From assembly GCF_943734655.1 (NCBI RefSeq), contig NC_071354.1, positions 79,173,822 to 79,237,821 on the forward strand: 64,000 nucleotides of DNA. The letters are read 5' to 3'. The notes beneath the pieces are model-generated. The model worked only from the letters and a program-made list of their open reading frames with translations, searched no databases and was not told the DNA's origin. The stretch is from Sabethes cyaneus (taxonomy: Eukaryota; Arthropoda; Insecta; Diptera; Culicidae). The stretch's first letter is position 1. Each line of letters starts with the position of its first letter. A program made the translations under genes and the position numbers. Of the stretch, positions 22,771 to 34,459 are shown in pieces.

Positions 22771-22918
22771 TGATGAAAACAGTCAAGCAACTACGCTCGA
22801 AGCTTTGTTCGTACTGCCAGCTCTACCCCGGAGTCAAGAAGCTGGATGTCGTGAGGCACTTCGCGTCCGCAGGATATAAGCGATTCGGCATTTACCACTT
22901 CCTCTCCCTTTTTTAAAA
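22771..22918 (+). pseudogene. Transposase N-terminal HTH-like fragment
   Basis: It translates as MMKTVKQLRSKLCSYCQ, then LYPGVKKLDVVRHFASAGY. The second part resembles the helix-turn-helix start of Tc1/mariner-type transposases (KKLDVVRHF..AGYKRSTIY). It runs opposite to the mariner C-terminus 125 bp to the left, so the two are not one intact gene. Confidence 0.5.
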
Positions 22919-22959
22919 AGCATTGGCGGCACTAGGGGGGTGGGACTATACGGTTAGAC

Positions 22960-23625
22960 AACCGTCGCGAATCTGATTTACTATTTACTAATCGTGGTCC
23001 GAGTCGACGTTACGTTCCCGGAAAGACCGCACGTTTGCGGCATCTGAAAAGTGCCGACCATAATCCAAGACATGGCCCGTCTGAGAGCTGGCCTTTCCAT
23101 TAGAGTGTTTCCAGGTATGTTTCTGAAAGCTCCGTCGTGCAAAGTAGGTACTACAGATCGCCATTCCTTTACCAATAATGGGGCGAAAGAACTCTTCGCG
23201 TACGATCTGTGCATTTGTATCCCCGATAACTATCTCTATGGCATGTCCTCGGTACTTTCTAAATGTCTTTTCGAGAAACTCATAGAACTCCTCATTCGGG
23301 TTTGTCGTTCGTCAGTGCGGCGAGCACATCCATCAGGCTGTAGTTAATAAATCCGATGTCATACTCTGCTTTATTGCCGCCACTGTATTAGATGTGATAC
23401 TTGAATGTCTTGCCCGCAAAAGGATCGACTGCGCGGAATTCGCGTTCTCCCGTCTTCAGTCATCGCGCTTTCTGAATGGCTACAACCTCGACCTTCATCT
23501 TCTGCAGCTCTCTTACCAGGATTCCGGCGCGTGACGGTAGAGTAGAGTCCTGACATTCCAATTACCGAGTTTCCAAAAATCATTGTTTTCATTCGTCTGA
23601 GTCCAAACCGATTATTCCGTTGGGA
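22960..23625 (-). pseudogene. Decayed RTE-like endonuclease domain
   Basis: Minus-strand frames give VVAIQKAR.PKTGEREF and FAGKTFKYHIYSGG-like blocks near 23600-23370, then NEEFYEFLEKTF, an IVIGDTNAQI block near 23240-23200, IPGNTLMERP and DVADV.TF at the end. These are the APE endonuclease landmarks of RTE-like LINEs. Many shifts. No reverse transcriptase follows. Confidence 0.6.
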
Positions 23626-24136
23626 TTGGTTTCCTATATTATTTCTCCTATTTTTTTTAAAGCATGCCCCCTTACTTGAACTGCGACGCCTAGTCTGAGA
23701 CTAGTAGTCTCGTCAACAGGTTTGCCATCTTTGATATAACTGACGAACCGCAGTATCTCATAAATCAGCCGCCCGCTTCGAATCAATCGCTGTTGTACGC
23801 CGCTCCTTATGTAAGGACGATTCACCGTGCATTGGGATCACCATTGTGAGCCGCCCCTAACCTGGGGATAGACACTCACGGCAGTGATGCCAGGTTTTAC
23901 TAAAGAAAAATCCGTACTTTTACCAGCTATTATTTATCACAGTAGAAAGGGCTATAAACTTAGAAAAAAGCAAAATTTTATCAGGTTTCAAATAAAAATT
24001 TTGGTTTAAATGAAGTTTACCCACATTTGTGCTTCATTTGAAGGTTTGTTAATATGAAGTGTTTGTTAGTTTGTTGAACAGTGTGAATTAAGTTTGATGT
24101 GTACTGTTTTCTTATATACTAGAGTTTCATTTTACA
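23626..24136. other. No gene recognised
   Basis: AT-rich DNA directly left of the 24.1 kb SINE. No motif recognised. Confidence 0.4.
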
Positions 24137-24153
24137 TGGATGAACCTCACTGC

Positions 24154-24291
24154 TGGCGGTGCTGCTAGATATAGTCTGTAGGATTTTTGCACTAACCCCG
24201 TAACTGTCCTGTACTCTAACAGCCGGCTGTGAAGTCTGTCGACAAAGAAGGGTCAAGTCTTAGTAAAACGTTTAAGCACAAGGCTTTGCTT
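24154..24291 (+). mobile_element. SINE family B, 5'-truncated, 17-bp target-site duplication
   Basis: It contains the family signature AACTGTCCTGTACTCTAACA, then GGCTGTGAAGTCTGTCGAC and the tail AAGGCTTTGCTT. The direct repeat TGGATGAACCTCACTGC lies at 24137-24153 and 24292-24308, exactly flanking it. Other copies are at 30331-30527 (+) and 59425-59545 (-). A related tRNA-like 5' half is at 25930-26030 (-). This resembles a tRNA-derived SINE common in mosquito genomes (from memory, not searched). Confidence 0.82.
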
Positions 24292-24308
24292 TGGATGAAC
24301 CTCACTGC

Positions 24309-25190
24309 ATTCCACCTAACAGGCATATCTAAAAACTGAGTCATACTGCTGATGCATTTTGAAAACCCTGCAAGATTATTTGAATCGGTACGTGCTTGTT
24401 AAAATGCACACTGCACGCTCAAATCAAATGAACCGCGACCGGTTTCGGTATTGTATTTTAGGCACCAGTTTTTAATACTTCGGAAACACTCAGTATCGCG
24501 TACGCTAGCTTCGTAAAAGTCGCTCGCAAATCTGCTGGACGATCAGAACGTGTGTCTTTGCGTTGTGACTGGCGTTAATTTTTCGTGTTCTTTCATTTAC
24601 TCATAAGGTCAATTGGGATAATCAAGAGGTGCCTCCATGAGTATTTTTGCAAACTTGATAATATTTGTCTGAATGCTGATGTTAGTTGACACTCTGAAAT
24701 GTGTTAACCGAGGGCTTTGAAAACCGCTGCAGTAGTAGTAGTAGTAAACTATTATTTTATTTTTGTAGTTTTTTGATGATACAACATTTTACAATCTAAG
24801 TGTTTAGCTTTTGTAAGCTCTTCATCTTAGGGAAATTGAAAACCGCTGCTGAAAATATTACTCTTCATGATTATTTGTATGGACGAGCACAGTGTGAACA
24901 AAGAGACGAACTTGGGTGCGTGTCGTTTTAGGCAATGCTAGCAACATTATATGCTCGGTTCGGTTTTTTGTCCATGCCATCATGTCTAGACGTATGATCT
25001 TACGTATGATTCTTTATCGTATAAGTATTGTTATTGATTGTGTTTGGAGGAAATTAATACATTTTTGAATCAAACCAGTTCATGATACATTCCAAATTTG
25101 CCATAAATTATTCAACGACGCAGAGTCATCGGCCTGAGAGGCCTAATTACTAATCACTACAGCGGGATTGGCCTCATCGTTTTTTGCTGT
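24309..25190. other. No gene recognised
   Basis: AT-rich DNA. The sequence AAACCGCTGC occurs twice (near 24720 and 24840). A short TAG run lies near 24731-24746. Confidence 0.4.
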
Positions 25191-25194
25191 CTTT

Positions 25195-25915
25195 TTACAG
25201 ATTATTAGTAGTTTTTCTTTATTTTTAACACCTAGCTTTCTGGCATCTTCATATCGTCTTTTGCCCCTTTTTTGGGCGATTTGTTATTTTTTGTCGTCTT
25301 TTGTGGCGTTTTGGTTACCATAATTGGAGTTATCATTTGTAGTCTTTTTTGGCATCGCTTGCACTATTTTGCTGTTTTTATTGATTCTTCATTTTTTTAG
25401 CATCTATAATAACGATTTTGTGGTTTAGTGGCGTTTTTTTTGACACTTGGCGTCTTTTCACCTACTTGTCTACACTTCTTTGTCGCTGTTTATTCACTAC
25501 CTGCTCGTCGACATAAAGTGTCTTTTCTGTGTATTTGCTGTCTTTTCGTCATCTTGTTGTTGTCTATCGTTACCTTCTTAGCGCCTTTTCACCGTTTTTT
25601 GGTCAGCATTTTGTCCCTTTTTCTTCGCATTTGTCGTGTCTTTGTCATTTCTCTATTGTATTTTGGTGTCTTCTCATGTTCCTTTTGCCAGTTTTCCATG
25701 ATATGACAATATTGACGCTTATTTCCGGCGGCTTCGTACCATTATTTATTACAACTTTTTCGTCTTTTCGTCATCATTTTACCGTCTTTTATTCGTTTTT
25801 TTGCCATCTTTTCATCATCTTTTGTTGCGTTTGTTGTCAAGTGAACAAAAATAATAACTTTTTCTTGTTTTTTCGTCATTCTCTCCTCGTTTTTTTGTCG
25901 TATATTCGTCATATA
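25195..25915. repeat. T-rich low-complexity tract (TTTTGTCRTCTT-like)
   Basis: A 720 bp run of degenerate T-rich words such as CTTTTTGTCGTC and TTTCGTCATC. The open frames at 25428-25706 and 25529-25921, rich in Phe/Leu/Ser, are by-products of this composition. Confidence 0.7.
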
Positions 25916-25924
25916 ATATGAAAT

Positions 25925-26030
25925 TGACTCTTACAGCTATTGACTCTTATAGTTCCTTCCAGTCGAGGTTCGAACATGTGACGGCTGGCTTGTAAGATTA
26001 GTGTCGTGTTTCGATACCAAGCTAGTAGGC
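25925..26030 (-). mobile_element. SINE with tRNA-like head (family B-related)
   Basis: On the minus strand this reads AGCTTGGTATCGAAACACG (A-box-like), then CATGTTCGAACCTCGACTGG. The latter contains GTTCGAACC, close to the polymerase III B-box GGTTCGANNCC. It continues with a body similar to the family B start (AAGAGTCAATAG). It probably supplies the tRNA-derived 5' half lost from the other copies. Confidence 0.6.
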
Positions 26031-27846
26031 TGAAAAATGTGACAAATTTGGTTTTGAAAATAATACCTAATATTGCCAACAAGTTACCTTCATAGATGCC
26101 ATAAATATCTGTCAAAGCTTTATGCATTTGTTTAACATTTCCTAAAATCATTTTCAACAATGGCTCATGAAAAATCATACATGCTATCGGCATCACAATA
26201 ATATTGCCATATTTTCGTGATTTATTTGTACATTTTCGATTTATTGTCATGTGTATATCTATGAAAGGTCAGTTTATGGTATCAAAAGGTTAATGTGCTG
26301 TTCTGAAAAAATCAAAATTAATCGGATTATAGCGACCGATTAATAAACATCACTCTGAAGATAAGTTTATATACATTGCGCATTGTTTTCGAATGGTTTT
26401 GATGTGCAAGGTAACTTTTAATTTTGAATTTATTCTTGAAATACCTTCAAACTACAATACTCTTTAGAGCATTTGCGAGGGTGAGGTAGCTAGACATAGT
26501 CTGCTCTTCGTGCCATCATAGCAATACCTGCAAAAACTTTATTTCCTAGGATATTGATGCGTTAATTTCCAAGTAAGTGAAATGCCAAAATCGAAAATTT
26601 AATGTTTTCCCATCCCTTTGCTTTGCTTTGCTGCTTCAACAAAAAGTATCATAAGGACTCATCTGGGATTTCGGAATTATATCAACGATGATAGGAAAAT
26701 TATAGGTTTCAAATACCCTAAAGAAATTCTTTCTTAGCCAAAGCCGACGAATGACATAGTTTCGATTTGTACGTTCTGATTCACTCCGTACCCTACATTA
26801 TTTCTATATCGTAGTTGTTGCGATATCCATTGATTAATTGCGTTCCTGACATCGATTTGCATTATGCTTCCTGAGTGGTGTCAAGTTGGGTTTCGCCATT
26901 GTTTTCGCTTCGCACATTAATCCGACGCATCGAACTGTGAACCACTGGCGCAAATGATGCTTCCTCCTCCTCCTGGGGCGGAGGGCGGCTGGGTGTTTGG
27001 TATCGTTGCGATGTCGTTCATAAACTCTCTCGATTCATTCACGTTGCTATTGAAGTTCGGTTGATTTTGCGATGCTAAAACTGTTTTTATTTCCTGTCCA
27101 ACACGCAAAAGCAAACACAAACCGAGCCGAGAGTATTGCGGCACTGGCTGTTTGGTATTGTTTCACGGGTCAGTAAATTATTATTTTTGAATAATATTTT
27201 TTCATCGCTTCAACGGGTCACCGAAAAAATAATCCCCATTTAAAAGCTCCCCTGGGAAACATCGAGGCAGTACTCCACATCGAACTTTTAATGATGAATT
27301 ATTTGAAAATTTTCACGTTCATCAATACACAAATATGAATCCGAAGAATGGGTGACGTTCATTAGGAAAGCTAGAACCGCTAATGAAGGTCTATTCTATC
27401 GGTGTATTTCCCGGGTGGAAATGAAAGCGCTTTCATGTCACAAAAAGTGCACGTTTTAGAGCTTGCGAGGGAAGGATAGCTAGTAGGAGGATGATCAGGT
27501 GCCCGAACAGCCAGGATAGTATTATTTGGAATATTGATCGATATGCTTTTTGTCTATTGACATTGACGCTGCTGTTGCCATCGTGGTCGTCGTCGTCATC
27601 GTCATCATCAACAAATGGAACGGCACTGTCATCCGGCTGTGTACGTAAAGCGAATAGTTTCCGCAGATAAGTGCTTGAGCACGATCCGTGCCTTCTCATC
27701 CGGATTCGCTTTTCTATGCCCTCAATAGATTTGGTTATAACTGCTATTTTAAACGATTGTGGCAAAATGTACTGATTTGTGACTTCGTCGTGTTCTAACG
27801 CTAAAGTTGAAACTAAAGTTTCCTCTGTTTTTGTTCTCTCTTGCAG
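26031..27846. other. No gene recognised; left flank of first visible kcc exon
   Basis: Contains a CTTTG short repeat at about 26615-26637 and a GTC/ATC trinucleotide run at about 27585-27612. A polypyrimidine tract and CAG acceptor at 27830-27846 end this stretch, so its right part at least is intron. Confidence 0.55.
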
Positions 27847-27917
27847 GCGAACCCACCGATGATCAGCCTTTCGTGTCGAAAAATGAAAAACTGGACACCA
27901 ACCTGTACCTATACTCG
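27847..27917 (+). CDS. kcc: K-Cl cotransporter, exon (cytosolic N-terminus)
   Basis: The exon lies between TTGCAG and GTAAGT. After two bases completing a split codon it reads EPTDDQPFVSK, then NEKLDTNLYLYS, and ends in phase 0. The motif PFVS.NEKLDTNLYLY matches the cytosolic N-terminus of insect K-Cl cotransporters (SLC12A4-7 family, Drosophila kcc), electroneutral symporters that export K+ and Cl- across the plasma membrane. The next exon joins in frame and continues with DEIQERP. No exon upstream, and hence no start codon, could be identified. Confidence 0.9.
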
Positions 27918-30162
27918 GTAAGTGCTGAAGATAAAAACGGAATATAATTAAATTGCTACTAGGTTCCTCTGGAATTGGCCCACTGCATTTTAAAAAGGAT
28001 AATTATTTAATTATTTGCAGTTGCAAATTAACGGTCACAAATAATGACGGCTAATTCGTAACAGCAATGTTGTTAGCGGGTGATTCAAAAGGAAATAAAA
28101 TATAAATTGCTACCTGCTCGTCACGTCATAACCGTTATAAACCGACGTAATCACTCTGCTACGTACCATTTAATTGAAGTGGATTTTCCCCCAATTTGCC
28201 AGTCAATAGAATTTTTCCTTGTCAATCACATCTTAGGATTACTTCTTTTGAGATTTTTTTCTATCCATTCATATTCATGACTGCTCTAGAAATGTTATTT
28301 GATCTACTCCTAACCGCATTTTCCGCAGCCACTAATTTCCAATTAGGTGCTCGCACCCTTTTCAAGTGCAGTCATGCAAATCCTGGCAAGCTTAACGAAG
28401 CGCAACTCTCGAAAAAAATAGTAGTTCTTGCTATCACTGGCAATCATGTCACAGGAAATTATGTAACTGGCAGTGTGGTCTGGCGCTGTTGGAAAGCGTG
28501 CATAAAACTAGTCACACAAAGGACACGTCTATTTTTAATCACTAGTACTTCACCCACCTGCATTACTCTGCACGGTATCGTGCTCGGGATATTTCTATTG
28601 TTCTAAAAGTTATTGAAAGCATTCTCGATACGGCTTGCCGGAACAATAAGAGTCCAGAACTTCTCCGCTACAAGAACGCAACATGTAATTAGAAAATGTT
28701 TTTGTACCAAGAGATAAAATAAATTAGCCGGAACTTTTATCTCTTGCTTCTACCGAGTTGAAATGCACTTGATACGAAGCAGGCAACACAAACTTTACGC
28801 TGTTCTATGACCTTCTGTGACTACGTATTCAAGAGGTGCTATAAATTCCTCTAATTACCACCCACGAAAAGTGAACCAACGAAAGCTCCTGCTGCACAAA
28901 GAGCATGATTACTGGCAAAATTAAAACCCATCATTAACTCTAGTCAAGTAACCACAATGAAGACGGTACAGTTAAAATCTGAATGTCATTATTAGAAAAA
29001 AAAAATCAAAATTACAAAATTCCATAGCATTTCCCTACTGCAGCCTCAAATATTCTATAACAGCACTGAAATAGCTTCATTTAAAAGCAACAAAATTTAT
29101 TTCCCGCCAACGGATAGGGCTTCTTAGTGAGGATAGCAATCTATGGCAATGGAACGTCTGCCTAGGCCAAACATAAAAATGCTTCACCTGAATGAACAGT
29201 AATTCCTATTACATACAACCTGCCATTGACCGGTCTTCCTATTATTCAGTTTGACCCGTCCTGGCCCGGTGCCGGTTTCTATCCATACACAACTATGTAC
29301 AACGCAGAAACACATCCTTAACGCCAGTATCCATAGTGCGAGGCAGACGAGAGCGAACAGAGATCCTTTTCATGAACTGTATAATACCACTTTCGGAATG
29401 ATGCTTGAGACTCAATGGTTATGCAACCCATACCATGATGGGCGGAAAGGGGGCTTTCCGAGCCGCCTTATGGAACTTGCTTCCACCGAGTCGAGGTCGA
29501 ATCGACTACCGTTGACCGGCTTGCAAGCAAGCAAGCAGCAAAAGTGTACTCGAATACTGCAACTTTTGCTCGCTTCCCGCCATTTATGTACCTACTCCCT
29601 AAGCAGAGCAGCATGTTGGCAGGTTCGCATTTGTTCTCGGAACCTAAAAGATTCCACGTGGTACTTGACCTTACCGACGGAGGGCGCTAACAGGAAGAAA
29701 AATGTGAGAATAGCCGTGTCCGGATGGTGCAATTCACGCATTGTTGAATTTGTTTTGTGTTCGACATAGTTACACACGGATTCATTGCTTTCGAACGATA
29801 GATGTTTGTGTTTTGTCGATTCAGCTGACTACTTTTTGTAAATAAAATAAGTTCGTTGATTAATGATTTACATTTGCATAAGGTTTACATACATTTGTTT
29901 CTTTTTAAAATGACACATATGACGGATTTTGCGCCAACTCGTCTATGAGATTGGCAGCACCCTCTCAGGATCCGACTAGACTTGGTGGATGTAAAGACTT
30001 TATCTTAAGGGGACATGAACGTCTAAAACTTTCGAAAATTTCAACATCGACGGAATAAAACGCCGATTCTGAAAACCCACGATTTTCAAATTTTATGTAC
30101 CTTTTTCTCAAAAACTACACAATGTATTGGAACAAACTTTTTTCTGTTTTATTGGTAGGAGC
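27918..30162 (+). other. kcc intron (left part), no feature seen
   Basis: Intron sequence starting with GTAAGT. Small open frames (for example 28196-28606 and 29251-29769) have no recognisable domain. Confidence 0.7.
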
Positions 30163-30320
30163 TCGACAAAGACTTTTATAACTTTTGAGCTTTGTAAACG
30201 AAATACAACTTGAGAAAAACGAAAAGAAGAAGAAAAGATGGCTGAAAAAATAAAATTTTGTCTTTTTTTCTGGTTGTGTTTCTTTTACAAAGCTCTAAAG
30301 TTATAAAAGTCTTTGTCGAT
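30163..30320. repeat. Inverted repeat, ~46-bp arms
   Basis: Arms 30163-30208 and 30273-30320 pair with few mismatches (TCGACAAAGACTTTTATAAC and its complement). The loop is about 64 bp and A-rich. It is probably one half of, or all that is left of, a foldback element broken by the adjacent SINE. Confidence 0.7.
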
Positions 30321-30330
30321 GACCGGCGAG

Positions 30331-30527
30331 CCTCCCAGTTGGCTTCGAGGTATGACGCTGGCCTAATAATCTCGGCTGAAAGAGGCTGTTAGAGTCAATA
30401 GGTTTGTAGCAACTGGCCCTGCAATTGTCCTGTACTCTAACAGCTGGCTGCGAAGTCTGTCGTATAAAAACAGAAGGTCAAGTTTCGATGACGGAATGTA
30501 GCACCTAGGCTTTGCTTTGCTTTTTTT
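30331..30527 (+). mobile_element. SINE family B
   Basis: It starts CCTCCCAGTTGGCTTCGAGG, continues with TATGACGCTGGCCTAATAA, then AATTGTCCTGTACTCTAACA and GCTGCGAAGTCTGTCG, and ends in a CTTTG-type tail followed by T's. The 5' part looks like the A-box half of a tRNA. The B-box half appears deleted compared with the copy at 25930-26030. Confidence 0.75.
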
Positions 30528-31202
30528 ACGTCTTCAACTTCATGTGACGGCGTATGCTCCTTCAGAACAATTATAAATTACTAGTTGAGTCCGAATCTTA
30601 CGATCCGGAAAATATAAATATCTATCAAGAAAACTGCGGATACATTCCATTTGCCAGTATTTGCGAATATATTTAACTTTTGTATTAGTTGTTTGAGCTT
30701 TATATTAAATTTATTTACATGACGGCATGCGAAGATCTTATGATTACATTAATGTAGCTCTAATACGTTGTACATAAAAGAGTCAGCCTGAAACTGAAAC
30801 AAGTAGTTTTTATCTTTGCGTTGTGTTTTATTTAACTGAATAAAAACATCTCCACCTTGCTGATTCTACAGGTGGGTAAAATTGCTCTTTTGTGTGAGTG
30901 ACTCTGGCTACAATGGCGACTAAAATCACGAGGTTTGGTCAAATTTCCACAGGCCTCCCCCCGAAACCCCGCGCTGAGAATTGCGGCTAACACGCTAGCA
31001 GACGAACAACGTTCACACGCAGTACCTTGTAAGTCGCAAGGGCCTGCATAGTGTCGTCGTCCCGCCAGTAAACACAAAGTTAAATTAAACTTCTCGGTCG
31101 GTGGTTTCTACAGTAGGTGTAGGAAGAGGCACAATTTGCGTCTAAAAATAACCCAACCTAAGTCACTACATTAATAAGGAGGGTTGTGCAGACTCCTTTT
31201 GC

Positions 31203-31470
31203 CCGGCGCCTCTGTGGTTCATTGGTACACGGGTACCAGCGAGATCACCTATTTTAACTCACCTTGGTTATAATCTCAGAGTATAGCCTGGTTCGATCCA
31301 TGCAGCTTCCAGTATTGGACAAAAGGTTGGAGTCACAACGACAACTTGTTAAGCGTAGCTACCTATTACCCCACCCCTTCCTTTCCACTCTTTCCCCTCC
31401 ATTCCCTAAAAAATCCTTCATTACTTTCCCTTACCGTCCTTTCATCAATTGTAGAACCATAGTTTCATCC
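31203..31470 (+). mobile_element. tRNA-derived SINE (family C)
   Basis: GCGCCTCTGTGGTTCATTGG (A-box-like) is followed at 31290-31299 by GGTTCGATCC, a perfect polymerase III B-box. The body from about 31329 (GAGTCACAACGACAACTTGT onward) to about 31470 recurs twice, as the two arms of a palindrome, at 54745-54945. The A-to-B spacing of about 70 nt is wider than in a tRNA, so there may be an insertion. Confidence 0.65.
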
Positions 31471-32004
31471 TGATATCCTCTTTTTATGCCGAGATGTTTG
31501 AGGTCACGAAAAATAGTGCTGCATGCAGCACCGTTTCGGAATTTACTTATTATCAACGACCGTAACTCGAACATTGGTACGTGTACACCGAACGAGATAC
31601 AATACGAAAATGAAACTACGTCAAGTAAGACTTAAGCCATGACACACACACATGATATTAGTTTGATTGTATTAATTGTATATGCCATTGTAAGCAAAAA
31701 ATGATTTTTGTTCGAATATATATGTGTCACACTGTATATAGATTTTCATGCGTCTTACACTTACTAGATCTCACGAATAAAAAAGAAAAATGGGAAATTC
31801 GCTATACCCTGAAGGCGGGTAATTCCGACCAACTCCTAATTCCGAACACTCAACCATAGTAGTCGTTCACGGTAATTCTACTAACTTTTTATGACACTCA
31901 CAGTTACGCGTTAGTTAGTAAAAATAAAGGAAATCTCCACATCTTTTATCGTGTGCTGCTTGATCTAAACGTCTTGCGAAAGAAAAAGTAGGCGTTAAAT
32001 CACA
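31471..32004 (+). other. kcc intron, no feature seen
   Basis: AT-rich intron sequence. No coding or repeat signature recognised. Confidence 0.5.
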
Positions 32005-32280
32005 ACGCATTGAGCTCGTGTTTATCTGCCATAGCTGTTCGCCCTTAACTGTATCGAATGCTGCCTTGAAATCTACGAAAATATGTAATCTTTTGCTGTT
32101 GGGTTTGAGATTAGACCATATGGTCTACCAAATTTTGGAGAGCACCTTGCATGCGGGTTTGACCAGCCAGCGTAATGCCGCAGTAATTCTAGAACTCGAT
32201 CCGATAGCTCTTTTTGTAGATCGACTTTTATCCACAACAAAACCTTTCTTTAATCGCGTTCCAGTCTATCACGTGATCCT
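32005..32280 (-). pseudogene. RTE-like RT fragment
   Basis: The minus strand reads KITYIFVDFKAAFDTVK then GEQLWQ. This is the catalytic-Asp block (FVDFKAAYDSV) of an RTE-type reverse transcriptase. It is preceded upstream by a GALQNLVDH / TRMQ block corresponding to an earlier RT motif. Stops and shifts are present. Confidence 0.6.
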
Positions 32281-32389
32281 GCATTCAGCCCAACACTAAG
32301 CATCCCATTTGCAACTCGTTTGAGATTGCCCCGCTCCGGGAAAATTGGGCCGCCACGGATCGCCTTCTTGCCTGTTTTGATTAATAAAC

Positions 32390-33300
32390 TCTACTAAATT
32401 GACAGATTATTCGATTGAAAAAGTTTATAGCAAAGATTATATGGCTTTAAACGTTTTTCACGATAAAAATGCGTTTTCTCAACAATCATGGTGCTGGTCG
32501 TTACGTCGACTATGCATCCATGGGCAGTACAGTTCTCGTTCGCTCCTCTCCTCAAGGTGTGTCCGATCCACTTCCACCTAAGTTTTCGAATTTCTATTAC
32601 TATCGGCTGTTGATGACTTCGACGAAAGAGTTCCACATCGGATATCTAGTCGTCAGACCACCAGGCATGAGTTATATATTACAGGCAGCGATTAATAAAT
32701 TTCCACAGTTTTTTCGTAATCTACGCTGAGACCCACCACGTTTCGCAGGAGTACAGCAATACAGATTTAAACTTGTATTGAGAATGCAGGTCTACATATT
32801 GTTGACCTGATTTGAGCGCCACATGTTGAGCAGCGGTGATAATATGCAGCCTTGTCTCACACCAGCAGTGACCCTTATAGGGTCAGACAAGATGCCATTG
32901 TACGACACATTGCACAGGAACGCCTTGTACTGGGCTTCGATGAGATGGATTAGCCTATTGGAGACTCTTCTACGCCTAAGGGCACCTAGATGTTTTCGGG
33001 CTTGAGTCGGTCAAACACTTTCCCAAAGTCAACGAATACCAGCAGAAGAGAGTCCTGAAATTCGTTGATCTCCTCCAATATAATGCGGACCGTTGTGATA
33101 TGGTCTACACATAATCAACCAGTACGGAATCCAGCTTGCTGCCGCCGGATAGTAGCGTCGATTTCTATTCAATCCGGTTGAGGATTGCCTTACACAGTAC
33201 TTTAAAAGTAATACACAGCAACGTGATGTCACACCAGTTACCGCATTCAATAAGGTCTCCTTTCTAGGAACTTTGACCAATATATCTTGCAACTAGTCCG
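32390..33300 (-). pseudogene. Decayed LINE, RT to C-terminal tail
   Basis: The minus strand from about 33290 shows a VKVPRKE / EC.NW block (GNWRGI-type RT motif). It then shows the complement of a DSVLVDYV / FVDFGKVFD.L region near 33110-33010 and a SPIRVTAGVRQGC-like stretch near 32890-32850. The C-terminal block IEIRKLRWKWIGHTLRR lies at about 32600-32545. It is the same family as the tail at 20-235. The frame is lost many times. Confidence 0.6.
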
Positions 33301-33309
33301 CCCGCACAC

Positions 33310-33410
33310 TATAGGTTCATTCAGTTGAAGCAACCGAATTACGACTGAAATTAGTCATATTTCGGTTACCACGACAACTCTACAACAACCGTGCTAGTAG
33401 GACCGGCAAA
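33310..33410. repeat. Dispersed repeat, copy 2
   Basis: About 100 bp sharing GACTGAAATTAGTCATAT and neighbouring blocks with 241-356. It lies between two parts of the decayed LINE, so it probably inserted into it. Confidence 0.55.
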
Positions 33411-33915
33411 ATAGTGTTTCCAGTGATGGCATCTCAGAGTTGACGCGATTAATGCGACGAGCTATTGGTGTCATGCGCTGCTGGTTTTGTTGGTCTGTGA
33501 CATTTGACACTTGGAAGAGTTGTTTAAAATGTTCAGTCCATCGCTTAATGTGTTTTGTACGGTTAGTCAGTAACTGACCAGCTCTGTCATTTAGCGGTAT
33601 TTTAGTATTCATCCTGGCAGCTGGCACCACTAAGGCCGCGAGAAATATCGTACAACAAACAGATTTTGGCAGCGGCGGTTTCTCCTTCGTCGGCTAGGGC
33701 TCTCTTGCCCCGCCTACAAGCTCATTTAACAGCCCACTCCAGTTCGGTGTATCGCTGACGGGCAGTTCTGAATCACGCTCGCTAAATGCCGGCTTTCGCC
33801 TCTCTCCGCTCATTGATCTTTCTCCAAACTCCCCTCCCTCCGCCCTCCGCCCGCTGCGCACTTTGCCGAGGGTTTCACCACTGGTCACATCACAAGAAGG
33901 CAGGGTCGCTACAAG
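33411..33915 (-). pseudogene. Decayed LINE, linker upstream of RT
   Basis: The minus strand reads LTNRTKHIKRWTEHFKQLFQ, the conserved segment between endonuclease and RT in several LINE groups. Upstream it shows LADEGETAAA-like sequence near 33700-33660. It is probably the 5' continuation of the LINE at 32390-33300, split by the repeat at 33310-33410. Confidence 0.55.
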
Positions 33916-34338
33916 CATACCGAACCGACACCACGTGGAGTTAAGGACAGGAGTTAGTGAATGTAGATGTTAGATTTGCACATGTTTACTCTTCACCTGC
34001 GTCGTCCGGTTACTCTTAAATAAAAATGTAATGTAGTAAGTTTTAGGGTTGTTCGAGCAGCACCTTTTCATTACCCGATTTAGTGATCTGGAGTTTCAGG
34101 TCAGCATTTGTGGCTCAAGTAGCATGTTCCTGACAATCGTGTGGAAGATATGTACCTGGGCACCAAGCTCTCATTCTATGTTTTTATTTCGTTGCCTAGC
34201 TCCGTGCCAAATGGTGCGAGTCGAATTTTCTTGGTAGTTCGTGATCGATATATTTAGGTATATTGCCTAGGCACTGTCAAGTCTCGCTGATTGCTAAAAT
34301 TGATCGTTTCACTAATAAGCTATTCTATTTTTTTGCAG

Positions 34339-34459
34339 GATGAAATCCAAGAACGTCCACAAATCACAACACTCATCTCGTCCCTGGCAAACTACTCGAA
34401 TACGATCCCCGCGCCGACGGATCCAGATGCAAAACCAGCACCTGCCTCTGCCCGCATGG
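34339..34459 (+). CDS. kcc: K-Cl cotransporter, exon (N-terminus up to TM1)
   Basis: It sits between TTTTTTGCAG and GTAAGT. It translates as DEIQERPQITTLISSLANYS then NTIPAPTDPDAKPAPASARM and ends with one base of a split Gly codon. LANYSNTIP and the terminal RMG are hallmarks of KCC N-termini just before the first membrane helix. The stretch between them (Pro/Ala-rich) is the variable linker. It joins in frame to both neighbouring exons. Confidence 0.93.

Noticed and set aside
25428..25921. Membrane-protein-like frames rich in Phe/Leu
   Set aside because: They arise from T-rich low-complexity DNA; the residues simply reflect TTT/CTT codons.
27433..27765. 110-residue frame with an Asp run
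   Set aside because: The Asp run comes from a GTC/ATC trinucleotide repeat; no other support.
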